From positions 87,450,076 through 87,514,075 of the forward strand of contig JAKGHH010000002.1 of the NCBI GenBank assembly GCA_022828595.1: a DNA stretch of 64,000 bases, written 5' to 3'. Source of the stretch: Nelumbo lutea (lineage: Eukaryota > Streptophyta > Magnoliopsida > Proteales > Nelumbonaceae). How positions within the stretch are numbered: position 1 is the first letter of the stretch; the number at the start of each line of letters is the position of its first letter. Below, piece after piece: positions 23,461 to 34,800 of this stretch. The notes under the pieces were generated by a model. That model saw only the letters and a program-made list of their open reading frames with translations. It made no database searches and was not told the DNA's origin. The position numbers and the translations under genes are program-made.

Positions 23461-24672
23461 CTTTAGCCATACGATTTCAATGTTGAGTTAGATTTTGCTC
23501 TCATGGGTATTGAACAAGAGGATCCTGATGAGGAGGTTCCGAAGGAACTTCTTGATCAAGTTGTGCGGATTGAAGAGAATAAGCCAAAATCCAAAATTGA
23601 GATAGTAAACCTGGGTACTGAGGATGAACCAAGAGAAGTATTGATTGCAGCTCTTTCTTTCCCCAAAAGGCAGATTTGATAAGGCTATTGCGTGACTACA
23701 ACAACATTTTTGCTTGGTCTTACAAAGATATGCCTGGTTTGGATACTAATTTGGTAGTTCACAAGATTCCCACTTTCCCTGCTATGAAGCCGATCAAGCA
23801 AAAGCTTCGCAAACTTAACCCGAAATGGCTCTTCAGATTCAAGAAGAGGTAAAAAAGTAGTTTGAGGCCAGATTCATAGAAGTGGCTACATACCCAAAAT
23901 GGTTGGCTAACATTGTCCTAGTACCAAAGAAAAATGGTAAGTCCCGATGTGTGTTGATTTTTGTGACCTCAATTGAACAAGTCCAAAAGATGATTTTCCT
24001 TTGCCGAATATTGATATCCTTGTGGATGACACAACTAGACATGAAATGTTTTCATTCATGGATGGCATTTCAGGGTATAATCAAATAAAAAAGGCGAATC
24101 AGATAAAGAGAAAATTGCCTTCATTACCCCTTGGGAACCTTTTTGTTATAAGGTGAAGCCTTTTGGGCTAAAGAATGCTGGGGCAACCTATCAACAAGCT
24201 ATGACCACCCTCTTCCACGACATGATCCATAGAGAAATTGAGGTTTATGTAGCTGATATGATAGTTAAATCCAAGAAAGCTAAGGATCATTTGCAAGACC
24301 TTCGCAATTTGTTTGATAGACTCAGGCACTTTAAACTTCGGCTTAACCCTCAGAAGTGCATTTTTGGGACATAGTTAGGCAAGATGCTTGGGTTCATAGT
24401 TAGTAGGAGGGGAATTGAAATAGATCCTACCAAGGCTAAGGCCATCACTGATATGCCTCCACCCAAAACGGAGCAAGAAGTTCGGAGTTTCTTGGGTTGT
24501 TTGCAGTATGTTCGCAGATTCATTAAACAATTGACCCCCATCTGCGAACCCATATTTAAGTTGCTTAAGAAGAACACTCTGGTAGTTTGGAACAAAGATT
24601 GTCAATCTACATTTGATAAAATCAAGGGATATCCTGCTCATCCCCTTGCATTAGTACCTTCAATGCCAGGTC
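23461..24672 (+). pseudogene. Ogre-like reverse transcriptase, 5' part, active site mutated
   Basis: Pre-RT motif MGIEQEDPDEEVPKELLDQ (23500-23560), then RT: WLANIVLVPKKNGKSRCVLI (near 23905-23960), KPFGLKNAGATYQQAMT (24155-24200), and the catalytic motif, which reads VYVADMIVKS (24244-24270), Ala replacing the first Asp of YVDD. The thumb/connection follows (LRLNPQKCIFGT, LGFIVSRRGIEIDPTKAKAI). Frames shift near 23660 and 24090 and a stop lies at 24372. The copia solo LTR interrupts the reading after MPG at 24672; the RNase H part resumes at 26586. Confidence 0.87.
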
Positions 24673-26580
24673 TGAAGGGATAGGATATCCATCACATGGA
24701 TGCCCAAAGATTGTGGAATAAAGGGGCAAATTTCAAAAATTTTTTCTCTCCCTTCAACTGGGAATCGAATTCCCTATTTAGAAAATCATATTTTTAAGGA
24801 TCATTCTTGAACCATAAACTGAACTAGATCTGAACCAAAAGGAGTAGGGAGGGATTATACATGATACGAAGAAACAGTATCTCCCAATTGAGGTGTTCAC
24901 GCCCAAGGAAGGATCCAAAATCTGCTCCCACTAAAGATGGCACAGTGCAGGATGGAGCAGAATCAACAGTGTTCTTTCAAAAGAATTTGACCATTCGCAA
25001 GAATCAGTAGGATGGCTTATGAATACAGCTCCAATCAATCTTTTCTCCAAAAGATTGATATCAAGATCGAATCTTGATTACTCCTGTAGAGAGGAGGAGA
25101 TCGAACTGCTGGAGGCGGTGGCTGTAGGAAGGAGGCGGCAAGAGAGTATTTGCAGGGTGCAGAATTTTCTCTTCTTGTAATTTTAGCTCTGAAGACAGGA
25201 GTTGTGTGTTGCATGTCTAAAGGCTACCACCCCCTCCTCCTTTTATAATCTTAAAGGGATCAGTTCCTAATCCCATTAGGATTTGCTAATCCAAATCATA
25301 TTTTGATAAGAAGTCCCCTTAAGTAATAAGGGATAATCCTTATCTTATTTGCAGATCAAATCAGCCATCTCCTAATCTAATTAGGAGGCTTCCAGATCTA
25401 AATCTCATTTAGATCTTGGACATCTCAGAATTCGCCCCTTTAATTGACTAATCAAATCAACCCAGTTCGAAATGGGCTTAAGGCCCATTTAAGATTATGT
25501 ATTCACTTAGCCTTCCAAACCGCTGCCCAGTTGGGCTTTCTTGTATGGCGTGGGACCCAAACATTGATTTACACATCAGCCACATGGGTTCGACCCAGCC
25601 TTTAGTACAAGGCCTGGCCGAATACACTGTTCATGGACAGTGCACCCCCTTAAACCATCTCATGGGCTCTAAGGGCCCAACACTTACCCTAAGTGGTCCC
25701 TGGGCCAAGCCACCTTGTAACACCCAGGGATTGTAGGCAAATGCAAGATTAGCCCATCAGGTATTATCCCCAATGGTCTTACACTTAACTTCTCAGCCCA
25801 TAATGATCATACACTACCCGACAAGAGAGGACCTCTCCCTTGGCTGCAAGGAACAGTGTTGCACTCTCTGCTTATATGGACCCCGGGAATTAAAACCTTT
25901 TGCAAATCATTTCGAAACCATAATATATATACTTCCATATCTCATATAAAATATATTTTTCAAAACAAATCTCAACGATTGAAATCGGTTGCTGGCAGTC
26001 TTGGTTTCCATCAGTGAGAGTGCATCCCCGATCATTACCTTTGTCCGACAAAGGGGTTGATCCTATCACTATGATCACCCACTCAGATGAATTCTCAGAC
26101 TATCCCAACATACCCAGGTTTTGACCCCCGTTAAGGATCTCACTGATTGGTATATCAAAGACAACCCAATCCGACACCTAGTACAGTATCATAATCGAGT
26201 CTAGGGGTCGGGTGTAACTTTCCAATTTGGCTCATCAATCTCTAAGGTCCAGGGCAATACTGGAATTTGATCCAGTTCAAAGATTCAATTAATCCTAAAC
26301 TGTATGTGCCTAGGGTCTCACATTGGCAGCTGAGACAGGCCACCCCAACCAACTTGGTTGCACCACAGTGTCAGCCTTGTCAGGATAGGTCTCCCTAGAC
26401 CGACCCACTGACCGTGAACATTTTAAACTAACACGAGTCTCATTAAGTGCCCAGTTTAAGGGTATTACATAGAAACATACCAAGGGAACATGAATCAAAT
26501 ATGCACTTTTATTCATTTACAATAAACTCATAAAGTACATCATTCTGATTGAAGCTAAGGGCATACAAAACTGTCTAACA
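24673..26580 (-). repeat. Solo copia LTR inserted in the Ogre-like pol
   Basis: Reverse-strand copy of the copia-1 LTR family: left end TGAAGGGATAGG (complement of CCTATCCCTTCA), right end CTGTCTAACA (complement of TGTTAGACAG), 1908 bases. It is flanked on both sides by AGGTC (24668-24672 and 26581-26585), the 5-bp target duplication expected of LTR insertion. No internal sequence remains, so it is a solo LTR from LTR-LTR recombination. It has the complete left tip that the copia-1 5' LTR lacks. Confidence 0.95.
25243..25251 (-). promoter_or_regulatory. TATA box of the solo LTR
   Basis: Reverse complement reads TATAAAAGG, at the matching place to 1772 and 9246. Confidence 0.6.
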
Positions 26581-27330
26581 AGGTCAACTTCTCCTTATGC
26601 ATCTTTTAGTTCAAGAGAGTTCAATAGGTTGTATATTGGGCCAACATGATGCTGGGAAGAAAGAAAGAGTCATCTATTACCTGAGTCGAAAGTTTAATGA
26701 ATATGAAGGTTGTTACACATTGATAGAGAACACTTGTCTCACCCTCACCTAGGCTTGTCAAAAGTTGTGACACTACCCTATCCTTCTCATATCTAGAATG
26801 GATCCTTTGAAGTATTTGTTTGAAAGGCCAGCAATTACCAATAGGATTTCCAAATGGATTATGCTCATATCAGAATTTGACATAACATATGTAACCTAAA
26901 AGGCAATTAAAGGTCAGGCTATAGCAGGTTATTTGGCAGGAAGCCCTTCCACTGGTTACGATGCTTTGGTGACAAATTTTCTAGATGAATCCATCTTAGA
27001 GGTACATGGCCAAGATTATGAGAGATGGGCTGTCTATTTCGATGGATCCTCTAATTTGAATGGTTGGGGAGCAGGTAATATTCTTGTACATCATGACGGT
27101 TTGCATTATCCTTTTTTTATGAGCCTGGATTTTGCTAATACCAACAATACATGTGAGTGGGAGGCTTGTGTGAGAGTCGTTCACATGGCAAAAGGTTGGG
27201 GTATCAAGGAAGTGGACGTTTTTGGAGATTCCTTCTTAATCATCAGCCAAGCCAGAGGTGACTGGGATGTCTAGGATGATCGGCTGACCCTTTATTATAA
27301 TTGCCTTCAAGATGTGTTGAAGAGCTTCAG
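26581..27330 (+). pseudogene. Ogre-like RNase H and archaeal-type RNase H (aRNH)
   Basis: After the solo LTR the pol reading resumes with the gypsy RNase H (KKERVIYYLSRKFNEYEG near 26655-26710; DPLKYLFERPAITNRISKW near 26803-26860). A second RNase H domain of archaeal type follows in an open segment 26933-27274: RWAVYFDGSSNLNGWGAGNI, a TNNTCEWEACVRVV segment (usual pattern Asn-Glu-Ala-Glu-Tyr-Glu, here degenerate) and VDVFGDSFLIISQ. Two RNase H domains mark the Tat/Ogre clade. Stops at about 26749, 26899 and 27272. Confidence 0.85.
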
Positions 27331-28552
27331 GAGTGTTAACTTTTAATTATTTGTCTCATCAGGATAATCATTTTGCTGATGCCTTGGAAGCTTTGGGGAT
27401 CAGTTACAAGATTTTTGAAATAGGATGACGTTGAACCCATTGACTTGTATAAGGATATGGAACCTGCATATAGGCATAAAGTATACACCTTCACGGTAGA
27501 CGAAGAAGAGCTTGTTGGGAAACCGTGGTTCTATAAAATTAAGAATTTTTAGGAGTATTAGGTTTTTCCAGAAGGGGCGGATACGAAGGACTGAAGGGCT
27601 TTGGCACGGCTGGCTAGCCAATTTGTTCTATCTCAAGGGATCCTGTACAAAAAGTCTCCCGGATTACCTTGGTTGAGGTGTTTAGATGAAATGGAAGAAC
27701 AAAAGAAAGTAGAAGTGCATGGTGGAATCAGTAAGCCTCATATGAATAGACACATGTCAGCTAAGGAGCTCCTTCGAATGGGTTTTTTGTGGATAACAAT
27801 GGACGATGATTGCTATAAACATGTCGGAAAGTGTCATGCCTGCCAAATATTCAGTAACAAGATTAATGCACCACCGTCAGAATTATATTGCTTTACATCT
27901 CCTTGGCCTTTTTCTATTTGGGGAATGGACATAGTGGGCCCGCTTCAGCCTGTTTCTAATGGATACAAATTTGTATTGGTGCCTATTGATTATTTTATCA
28001 AGTGGGTAGAGGCAATGACCATCGCTCATCCCACAATGAAGAAACCGGTGCAATTCATTCGCAATCATACCACTATTAGATATGGGGTACCTCATGAGAA
28101 CATATCTGATAATGGAAAGAATTTTCTTAACAGAGAAGTAAAAGTGTTTTGTGAACAATTGAAGATCAAGTAGCTTCATTCTCTTCCATACTGCCCTCAA
28201 ATGAATGGTGCAGTAGAAGCAACAAATAAGAACATAGGCGATATGAGCAGTTGGCACTCTTAGATGAAGCCCGATTGACAGCCTTGACACATGTACAGGC
28301 CTACCAAAGGCGAATGACACACTTTTAATAAGAAGGTCTGCCCGCACGATATCCATCCTGGTGATTTGGCCCTTCGTAGAACAATTAATTCCAAATCAGC
28401 AAGATACTATGGGCAAGTTTGCTCCAATATACAAAGGCCCATACATTGTGAAGAGATGTTTGTTTGGAGGAGCCCTCATATTAAGCTGAATGGATGATGA
28501 ATATTTCCTTGAGCCTGTTAATCTTGATCAAGTGAGAAAATATTATGCTTGA
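27331..28552 (+). pseudogene. Ogre-like integrase, internally deleted
   Basis: The open segment 27601-28173 holds the H2C2 zinc-binding motif (HMNRHMSAKELLRMGFLW ... KCHACQIF) and the core with Asp in WGMDIVGPL (near 27920), Asp in NISDNGKNF (near 28105) and, after a stop at 28171, Glu in NGAVEATNKN (near 28215). The acidic triad is present. From 28236 a deletion joins the core to a C-terminal piece (DEARLTALTHVQAYQRRMTH, GDLAL). The reading ends with a degraded QVRKYYA-like end near 28550. No chromodomain seen. Confidence 0.85.
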
Positions 28553-29960
28553 ACATGTGATTCTTATGTATATGATATATGCTCTCCTTTGAAATGAAAG
28601 GAGGCCTACTTTGGCCATTTGTTTTAGCCAAAATAAGTCAAGTACCCGTGTTCATACTTCGAGTCACTTGTTAGCCCTTTCAGCTTGTGAATAAACTCTC
28701 CTCTTCATGTAAACCCATCCCAATAAAGAATCGCTATGGCGAAACCCAGTCAGAATATTAAAGTAGAAACTCAAGAACTCCTCAAGATTCCTCCTTTTTC
28801 TTTTGGAAACTTGTGTGTTGGGAAAATATGATTAATCATTGTAAAAGGAAAACAGGGTAAAAAAATAGAGAAAAAGAAGTAAAAGAAGAAGTAGAGAAAG
28901 CAAAGTGAAATAAAAGAGAGAACAAAAGAGGAAAGGCAAGATAAGGAATTCAAATGTGACTAGGCAAATTAGCCATCCTACCTCATTCCTTTCTCTTCAT
29001 AAAGAAAGAATCTGTTACCTATACTCCTCTCCAATTTCGTTCTCCATGATCAAGGATTCGTGTGGCATATACATTTGAAAGACATCAAAAGCATCCCCCA
29101 CCCCTTTTAGCAATGATGAGAATAGAGAGAGTGGAGAGAAAATACCAAATAAGGCGTGGCCTGAAAGGGTGAGTTGTAAACCCAAAAAAGGCGCCTCGAG
29201 TAAAAGCATCAGGTCATGGCAAGATCCAATTTCGCTAGCCCAGATGAAAACCAGAAATGACTCCGTGGCGCAACAATTAGGTGATGCCCAGACCTGGTGA
29301 AAACCTCAATGTGAGGCACTAGGGGCAAAAGAGGGTAAAGAAAGAAAGAAAGAAAGGAAAAGAGGTCATACTTGGTGTAGTATCATGCCTTCTTTTTGAG
29401 AAAGAGGGATGGTCAACTTGTTTATTACTTCCAAAACATCCTCAACACCTAGTTTGCTATCGAAAGTATAGGCACAAGCAAATTTGATTCATTTGCTCTA
29501 CCCAAAGAATCTACTAGTATCACTCTCTTTTTCTTTCAATTCAGTTTTTTCGTTCCTCCATATTTGTTTTCACTCACTCTGGTGTTTCGGGAAAATCTAC
29601 GAAAGAATCAGAATTCTCATTTGGCACAAGAAAATTTTGGGGATGTGTCGTTCAGGTCAATTGCACAAACATGCCCTCTTGGATCCCGGAGGGCTAAGGT
29701 ACGCCAATGGTGTTAGATCTTTATCTTACATGTAAAAAAAAGAGAGGAAAAAGGACAAATAAAAAAATATATAAAAAAAATGGTGATAAAAAAAAGAAGA
29801 AAGAGAAGAAAGTGCTTGAAGATAGTGGACTTAGTATGGAAAATGATAGAGGTGTGCAAAAGCCGCATTTAATTCCAAACACTGAAGTAATTACGAAAGT
29901 TTCTCGATTTTCAATTTATACAACAAAGAAAGTTTCATCTACTTACCTTTTAGAATACCA
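28553..29960 (+). other. 3' UTR of the Ogre-like element, unique part
   Basis: About 1.4 kb after integrase without a supported gene. AAATGAAAGGAGGCCTACTT near 28595 resembles reversed words in 42945-42965 of the second element. 28860-28940 and 29750-29815 are A/AG-rich. 29227-29340 is a C/A-rich segment of unknown role (TGACTCCGTGGCGCAAC). The ORFs 28771-29209 (reverse) and 29484-30048 (forward) show no recognisable domain. Confidence 0.55.
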
Positions 29961-31685
29961 TGTGAGGTTAAAAATTGCATACCCTGAATTTTTGTTGATT
30001 TACCAGCATACAATGGATTCTTCGACTTTGCAGCATGGCATACCCTAAATTTTTGCTGGTTTCCCGACATACAATGGATTCTTCGTCTTTGCAACATGAC
30101 ATATCATGACATTTTGTCGATTTTTTGGCATATAGTGAATTCTTTGACTTTGCAAGCATGGCATATCATTTGCTGATTTTCCGGCATACAGTGGATTCTT
30201 CGACTTTGCAGCATGGCATATCATGACTTTTTGCTGATTTTCTGGCATTCAATGGATTCTTTGACATTGCAGCATGGCATAGCATGAATTTTCGCTTGTT
30301 TCCCGGCATAATGTGAATTTCTAATTACATCGTGGCATAGCGCGTTTTTTTATAGTTTAAAATTTGCATCATGGCATAACATGATTTTTCACTAATTTTT
30401 CGGCATAAATTGGATTTCTGATTGCATTGCGGCATAGCGCACTTTATTAGTTTAAAAATTGCATCATGGCATAGCATGACTTTTTGCTAATTTCCCAACA
30501 TAAAGTGGATTTCAGATTGCATCACAGTATAGTGTGCTTTTTAATAGTTTAAAAAATGTGTCATGGCATAGCATGACTTTTCATTGATTTCTCAACATAA
30601 AGTGGACTTCTAATTGCATTGTGGCATAGTGCATTTTTTTATAGTTTAAAAATTGCGTCATGGCATAGCATGACTTGTTGCTGATTTCCCAACATAAAGT
30701 GGATTTTCGATTGCAATGCGACATAACACGCTTTTTAATAAATTAGAATTTGCATCATGACATAGCATGACTCTTCGCTTGTTTCCCGACATAAAGTGGA
30801 TTTCCAATTGCATCGTGGCATAGCGTGCTTTTTAATAGTCTAAAAATTGCATCATGGCAAAGCATGACTTTTTGCTTGTTTTCCGATATAAAGTGGATTT
30901 TTTATTGTATCACAGCATAGCGTGCTTTTTTGTATATTAGAATTTGCATCATTGCAAAGCATGACCCTTCGCTTGTTTCCCAACATAAAGTGGATTTCTG
31001 ATTGCATTGCTGCATAGCATGCTTTTTAATAGTTTAAAATTTGTGTCATGGCATAGCATGACTTTTTGCTTGTTTCCCAGCATAAAATGGATTTCTGATT
31101 GCATCGCGACATAGCGCGCTTTTTAATAGTTTAAAAATTGCATCATGGCATAGCATGACTTTTTACTCGTTTCCCAGCATAAAGTGGATTTCTGATTGCA
31201 TCATGGCATAGCGTGCTTTTTAATAGTTTAAAACTTGTGTCATGGCATAGCATGACTTTTTGCTCCAACATAAAGTTGATTTTCGATTGTATTGCGGCAT
31301 AACGCACTTTTTAATAGTCTAAAAATTGTGTCATGGCATAGCATGACTTTTTGCTGATTTTCCAACATAAAGTTGATTTTCGATTGCATTGCGGCATAAC
31401 GCACTTTTTAATAGTCTAAAAATTGTGTCATGGCATAGCACGACTTTTTGCTGATTTCTCAGCATATAGTGGATTTCCAATTGCATTGTGGCATAGCGCG
31501 CTTTTTAATGGTTGAAAAATTGTGTCATGGTATAGCATGACTTTTCGCTTGTTTTCCAGCATAAAGTGGATTTCTGATTGCATTGTGGTATAGCACGCTT
31601 TTGTATGGATTAGAATTTGCATCATGTTATAGCATGACTATTCGCTTGTTTCCTGGCATATAGTGGATTTCCGATTGCATCGCGG
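29960..31685 (+). repeat. Tandem array in the 3' UTR: ~60-bp units, then ~96-bp units
   Basis: From 29960 to ~30300 the unit is about 60 bp (TGGATTCTTCGACTTTGCAG followed by CATGGCATA; unit starts near 30014, 30076, 30136, 30192, 30253). From ~30300 to 31685 the unit is 95-97 bp (starts near 30304, 30401, 30496, 30593 and on), about 14 copies, each with two GGCATAGC-type half-units: one ending ATCATGGCATAGCATGAC, one TTGCGGCATAGCGCG. Identity between units is high but imperfect. Tat/Ogre elements are known to carry tandem repeats here. Confidence 0.9.
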
Positions 31686-33195
31686 TGGTACGCCCAGGAT
31701 GCATCGTCAAACACTAGGGACATCGGTTTAATAATTTATATTTTTCCAATCCTCAAAACTAAATAAAGAACGTAGTTTAGTGGTGAGGAAGGAGTCAAAT
31801 CCTTAGGGAAGCAAGGTTAAAAATTATTAATTTGTTCTGGACAAATATGAAAAAGAAAACAGTTTTGGAATTTGCAAAAAATAGGAAAATAAAATTTACT
31901 AAAGCTGAAATTAAATATTCAGAATTGAAAAAGACAAGAAATAAAGCTCATAAATTAAATAAAACTAAAATTAATAAGAAAATAAATAAAAATATGTTGA
32001 AATTCGGATCTAGTGGTGGTAGCTGTCCAAGAAGATGAAATACATGCTTTCTCCCTCCGTTCAACCCTCCAACCCATCGAGACATCTACAAAAGACAGAA
32101 AAGCAGAAATAAAATCAAACCAAAATAAAAAATTGCAGAAATTAAATTGCTAGAAAAATTGAATAACAAAAAGAAAAAAAAATAAAACAAAATAAAAATG
32201 GTGGATCAGTTTCAGTGGCGGAAGTTGCAGGTTGGACGAACTGCTTGCAGGAACCCCTCCTGACAAGAATTGGGTGTCCTCCTTCCTGTAACCCTTGAAC
32301 CCCTCAAGAAACCATGGCCTTGTAAACTGGGTTAACCAACCCCTTCTTAAGGGCCCTTGGAGTCCTTTTTATAGGGAAGGGAGGACAAAACTGGGATTAG
32401 AGAGAAAGAGAGGGGTGGTTAGTAGGTTTATGCAGAGAATGGGCGCCCCTAGGGTTTAGGAATGGAAGGTTAGGATTAAACTAGAGGGATCCTATGGCTA
32501 GAGTGAAAAGGAGAGGGCGCCTATAAGTATGGAGGATTGGGATTTAAGCTCCTAGGATTGAATGGTGAAGATTTGGATGCCTAAGGCTGAAAGGTGGAGA
32601 TAAAAGGAGTGGGTAGCATCCTAGGGTGAGTGGTTGAGATAGAGTGAAATAGAGGGTTGAGATTTAGTGGCTAAAGGCTGAATGATGGGGATTAGGAGTT
32701 AAGCGGCGCCCTAAGGTTAGAATGCTAAAGAGATGGCACCGTAGAATGGAGGGTGGAGATTGCAATGTGAAGATCTAAGGGTATGAGAGGTTGCTAAGGC
32801 TTGGATGGTTGAGATTAGATGTTAGAGAGGAGTGGAAGGTGAAGATTTAGCAATTAGGGGTGGCTAGGGTTTGTTAGAGGTGCAAAGAATCAGTGGGGAG
32901 GCGCCCCAGGGTTTAATAAAGAGAGGGGAGTATGCTAATACAGGAGGGGCGCCTTTCTAGGTTTAGCAAATAGGAGGTGCCCTCCTATGCTCAATTTTTC
33001 ACAAAAACACCCCCTCTCTCAGCTGGAATTCTCACCAGCTTCCCAAAATCTGCAAAAAACTCTATAAATTTCCCAATTTTTACTCAGAATTTGCACGAGG
33101 ACCCTCGTAGGTTACAACATTGAATTTAACCGAAAAAAGGGTACAAATTAGTTAGTCTAAGGTCTAAACCCTAATTTGATGCCCTTAAGGCATCA
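31686..33195 (-). repeat. LTR-like block C inside the 3' UTR array
   Basis: The array stops at 31685 and resumes at about 33271. The 1.5-kb block between has TG...CA ends (forward TGGTACGCCC ... AAGGCATCA; in reverse, TGATGCCTTAAGGG ... GGGCGTACCA). A reverse-strand TATA-like CCTATAAAAAG lies at 32365-32375. The end pattern resembles copies A (14678) and B (51344), which also run TGATG ... TAACA, but overall similarity is weak, so family membership is tentative. No target duplication and no coding sequence are seen. 32390-32960 has many short direct repeats (GGTTGAGAT, GGTGGAGAT, CCCTAGGGTT-like). Confidence 0.5.
32365..32375 (-). promoter_or_regulatory. TATA-like motif of block C
   Basis: Reverse complement CCTATAAAAAG followed by GACTCCAAGG. 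Its place within the block fits an LTR U3/R boundary. Confidence 0.4.
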
Positions 33196-33335
33196 AAATA
33201 CAAAGTTATCACGTAGCATATCGCGTTCTTATCACGTAGCATAAGGCATCAAAATGATGCCCTTATCACGTAGCAAAGTTCTCGGCATATAGTGGATTTA
33301 TGATTGCATTGTGGCATATCGCGCTTTACTATGTT
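33196..33335 (+). repeat. Scrambled junction and last unit of the 3' UTR array
   Basis: TTATCACGTAGCA occurs three times (33207, 33231, 33262) and AAGGCATCAAAA twice, once with an adjoining inverted ATGATGCCCTT. At about 33276 a normal array unit returns (CGGCATATAGTGGATTTATG ... GGCATATCGCGC). Confidence 0.75.
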
Positions 33336-33602
33336 AGTCTTTGATGTGTTTGACATACGCCAAACCCTTCTTCCTAAGGGCACACCATTCCTTAGGAATT
33401 AGGCAATCGCGCAACAATAAAACTGGCCTGAACTAGATGAAGCGATGCTACATGGGAAATCCTCTCCTTTACCTTTCCATTTGCTTTAATTTTCCTTCCT
33501 CGTCTCGCCGCTCTTCCAAGCCTCCTTTTGCAAAAATCTTTGTATTCTTTTTTTCATCTTTGTTGTTTCGTAGTTTCTTACCTCACAACAAAAAGGGGCA
33601 GC
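33336..33602 (+). other. End of the Ogre-like 3' UTR with polypurine tract
   Basis: No gene. The stretch ends in AAAAAGGGGCAGC (33590-33602), directly before TGTC. The reverse element has the same tract (complement AAAGAGGGGCAGC, 39309-39321) before its own LTR. Confidence 0.75.
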
Positions 33603-34390
33603 TGTCTGCACACGATTTTTGCTCAGTCTACCGCCTAAACCTCTAATTTACCCGAAACACCTAATCAGACCTTTTTGACCCCTTCGAAACACCCAAAATC
33701 CCAAAAATCCCAACTTTCATCCCTAGAGCTCTCAAATATCCACCTATGAAATCTCAACCCAAAATACCATCATTTACCCTTTAATCGCACCAAGATTCCA
33801 TTTTAAGGCCCTAGATTAACCAAATTGAGCCTTTCTAGATCTACCCGATCCAGGCGCAGTTAGCCCAATATGACCTTACCACTCATCTCAGACTGTCCAA
33901 AGAACCTAAATCTCAATCCCCAAATCCTCAAAACTCGTCATAGATCTCATTTGATACCCCTTGACCAAATTACCAAAATACCCTTCAAACCAAATGCCTA
34001 AGATACCACCGTTCTAGATTACCAAAAAATACCCTTTGAATAGATTTCCGTAACACCCACCTCTTCCAAATTGCCAAGATGACCCCTTTGATTAATTCCC
34101 AAATTACCCTCAACCTAATTCTCAAAATGTCCCCTCTTCCAAAATTACCAAAATTACTTGGACTACCCCTTTGACCAATTCCCAAATTACCCCTGACCTA
34201 ATTCCAAAAATTGCCCCTCCTTCCAAAATTACCAAAATTACCAAAATGCCCTTTACCAAAGTTACCCAAATTACCCCAAGTGTCCAAAATACCAAGTTAC
34301 CCTTCTTCCCCCAATTTACACCCTTAAAGACATTGGCCTAGTGATATACCTCCCTCAAACCCTAGCTTACTTGTTTGACACCCCCCTTTT
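33603..34390 (+). repeat. Partial 3' LTR of the forward Ogre-like element
   Basis: Starts TGTCTGCACACGATTTTTGC after the polypurine tract. The reverse element's LTR starts TGTCAGCACCCGATTTTTGC. 33940-34330 consists of degenerate CCAAAATTACCAAAATNCCC words, mirrored as TTTTGGTAATTTTGG at 38240-38760. It breaks off at about 34390, where a different gypsy element begins. The R/U5 part seen in the reverse copy is missing. Confidence 0.8.
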
Positions 34391-34800
34391 CTCTTAGTTT
34401 CTGGCGGAGTGTACGTTTACAGTGCAAGACTTAGCCCCAACACCGCAAATATGGACACTCCATGTAGACAGTTTATCCAATAAGCAAGGCAATGGGGCCG
34501 GCCTCATCCTCTTTGGACCAGAAGACACAATGAAGCCGAGTATGAGGCTTTGATTGCTGGACTCCGACTTGCCCTAGACCTTCAGGGCCAGTTCAAAGCC
34601 TTTAGCGACTCCCAATTGGTGGTCAACCAATTCCATGGCTAGTTTGAGACGCGGACCCCGACAATGGAAAGTTACCTGCAAAAGGTGCAAGTGCTGGTTC
34701 AACGGCATGATCCTTTCACTATCCAACAGATCCCTTGAGCTGAGAACGTCTGAGCCGATGCACTCTCAAAGCTAGCTAGTTGTCGTGGACCGACCTCGAC
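34391..34800 (+). pseudogene. Fragment of a second gypsy family: archaeal-type RNase H
   Basis: The reading starts abruptly inside aRNH: IWTLHVDSLSNKQGNGAGLI (34450-34510), a short deletion with frameshift after GPED, then NEAEYEALIAGLRLALDLQ (34533-34590) and FSDSQLVVNQF. Stops follow (34639, 34737, 34752). The N-terminal part of pol is absent, so the fragment is 5'-truncated at the junction with the Ogre-like LTR. Codon content is more GC-rich than the neighbouring Ogre-like pol. Confidence 0.82.

Noticed and set aside
29225..29340. Possible tRNA or small RNA gene (TGACTCCGTGGCGCAAC context)
   Set aside because: No cloverleaf pairing, A-box or B-box could be assembled by eye.
29960..31685. 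CRISPR-like regular repeats
   Set aside because: Units are 60-97 bp, contiguous and degenerate, without unique spacers, inside a plant retrotransposon.
31686..33195. Target-site duplication for LTR-like block C
   Set aside because: CGCGG (left) and AAATA (right) do not match; the scrambled right junction probably destroyed any duplication.
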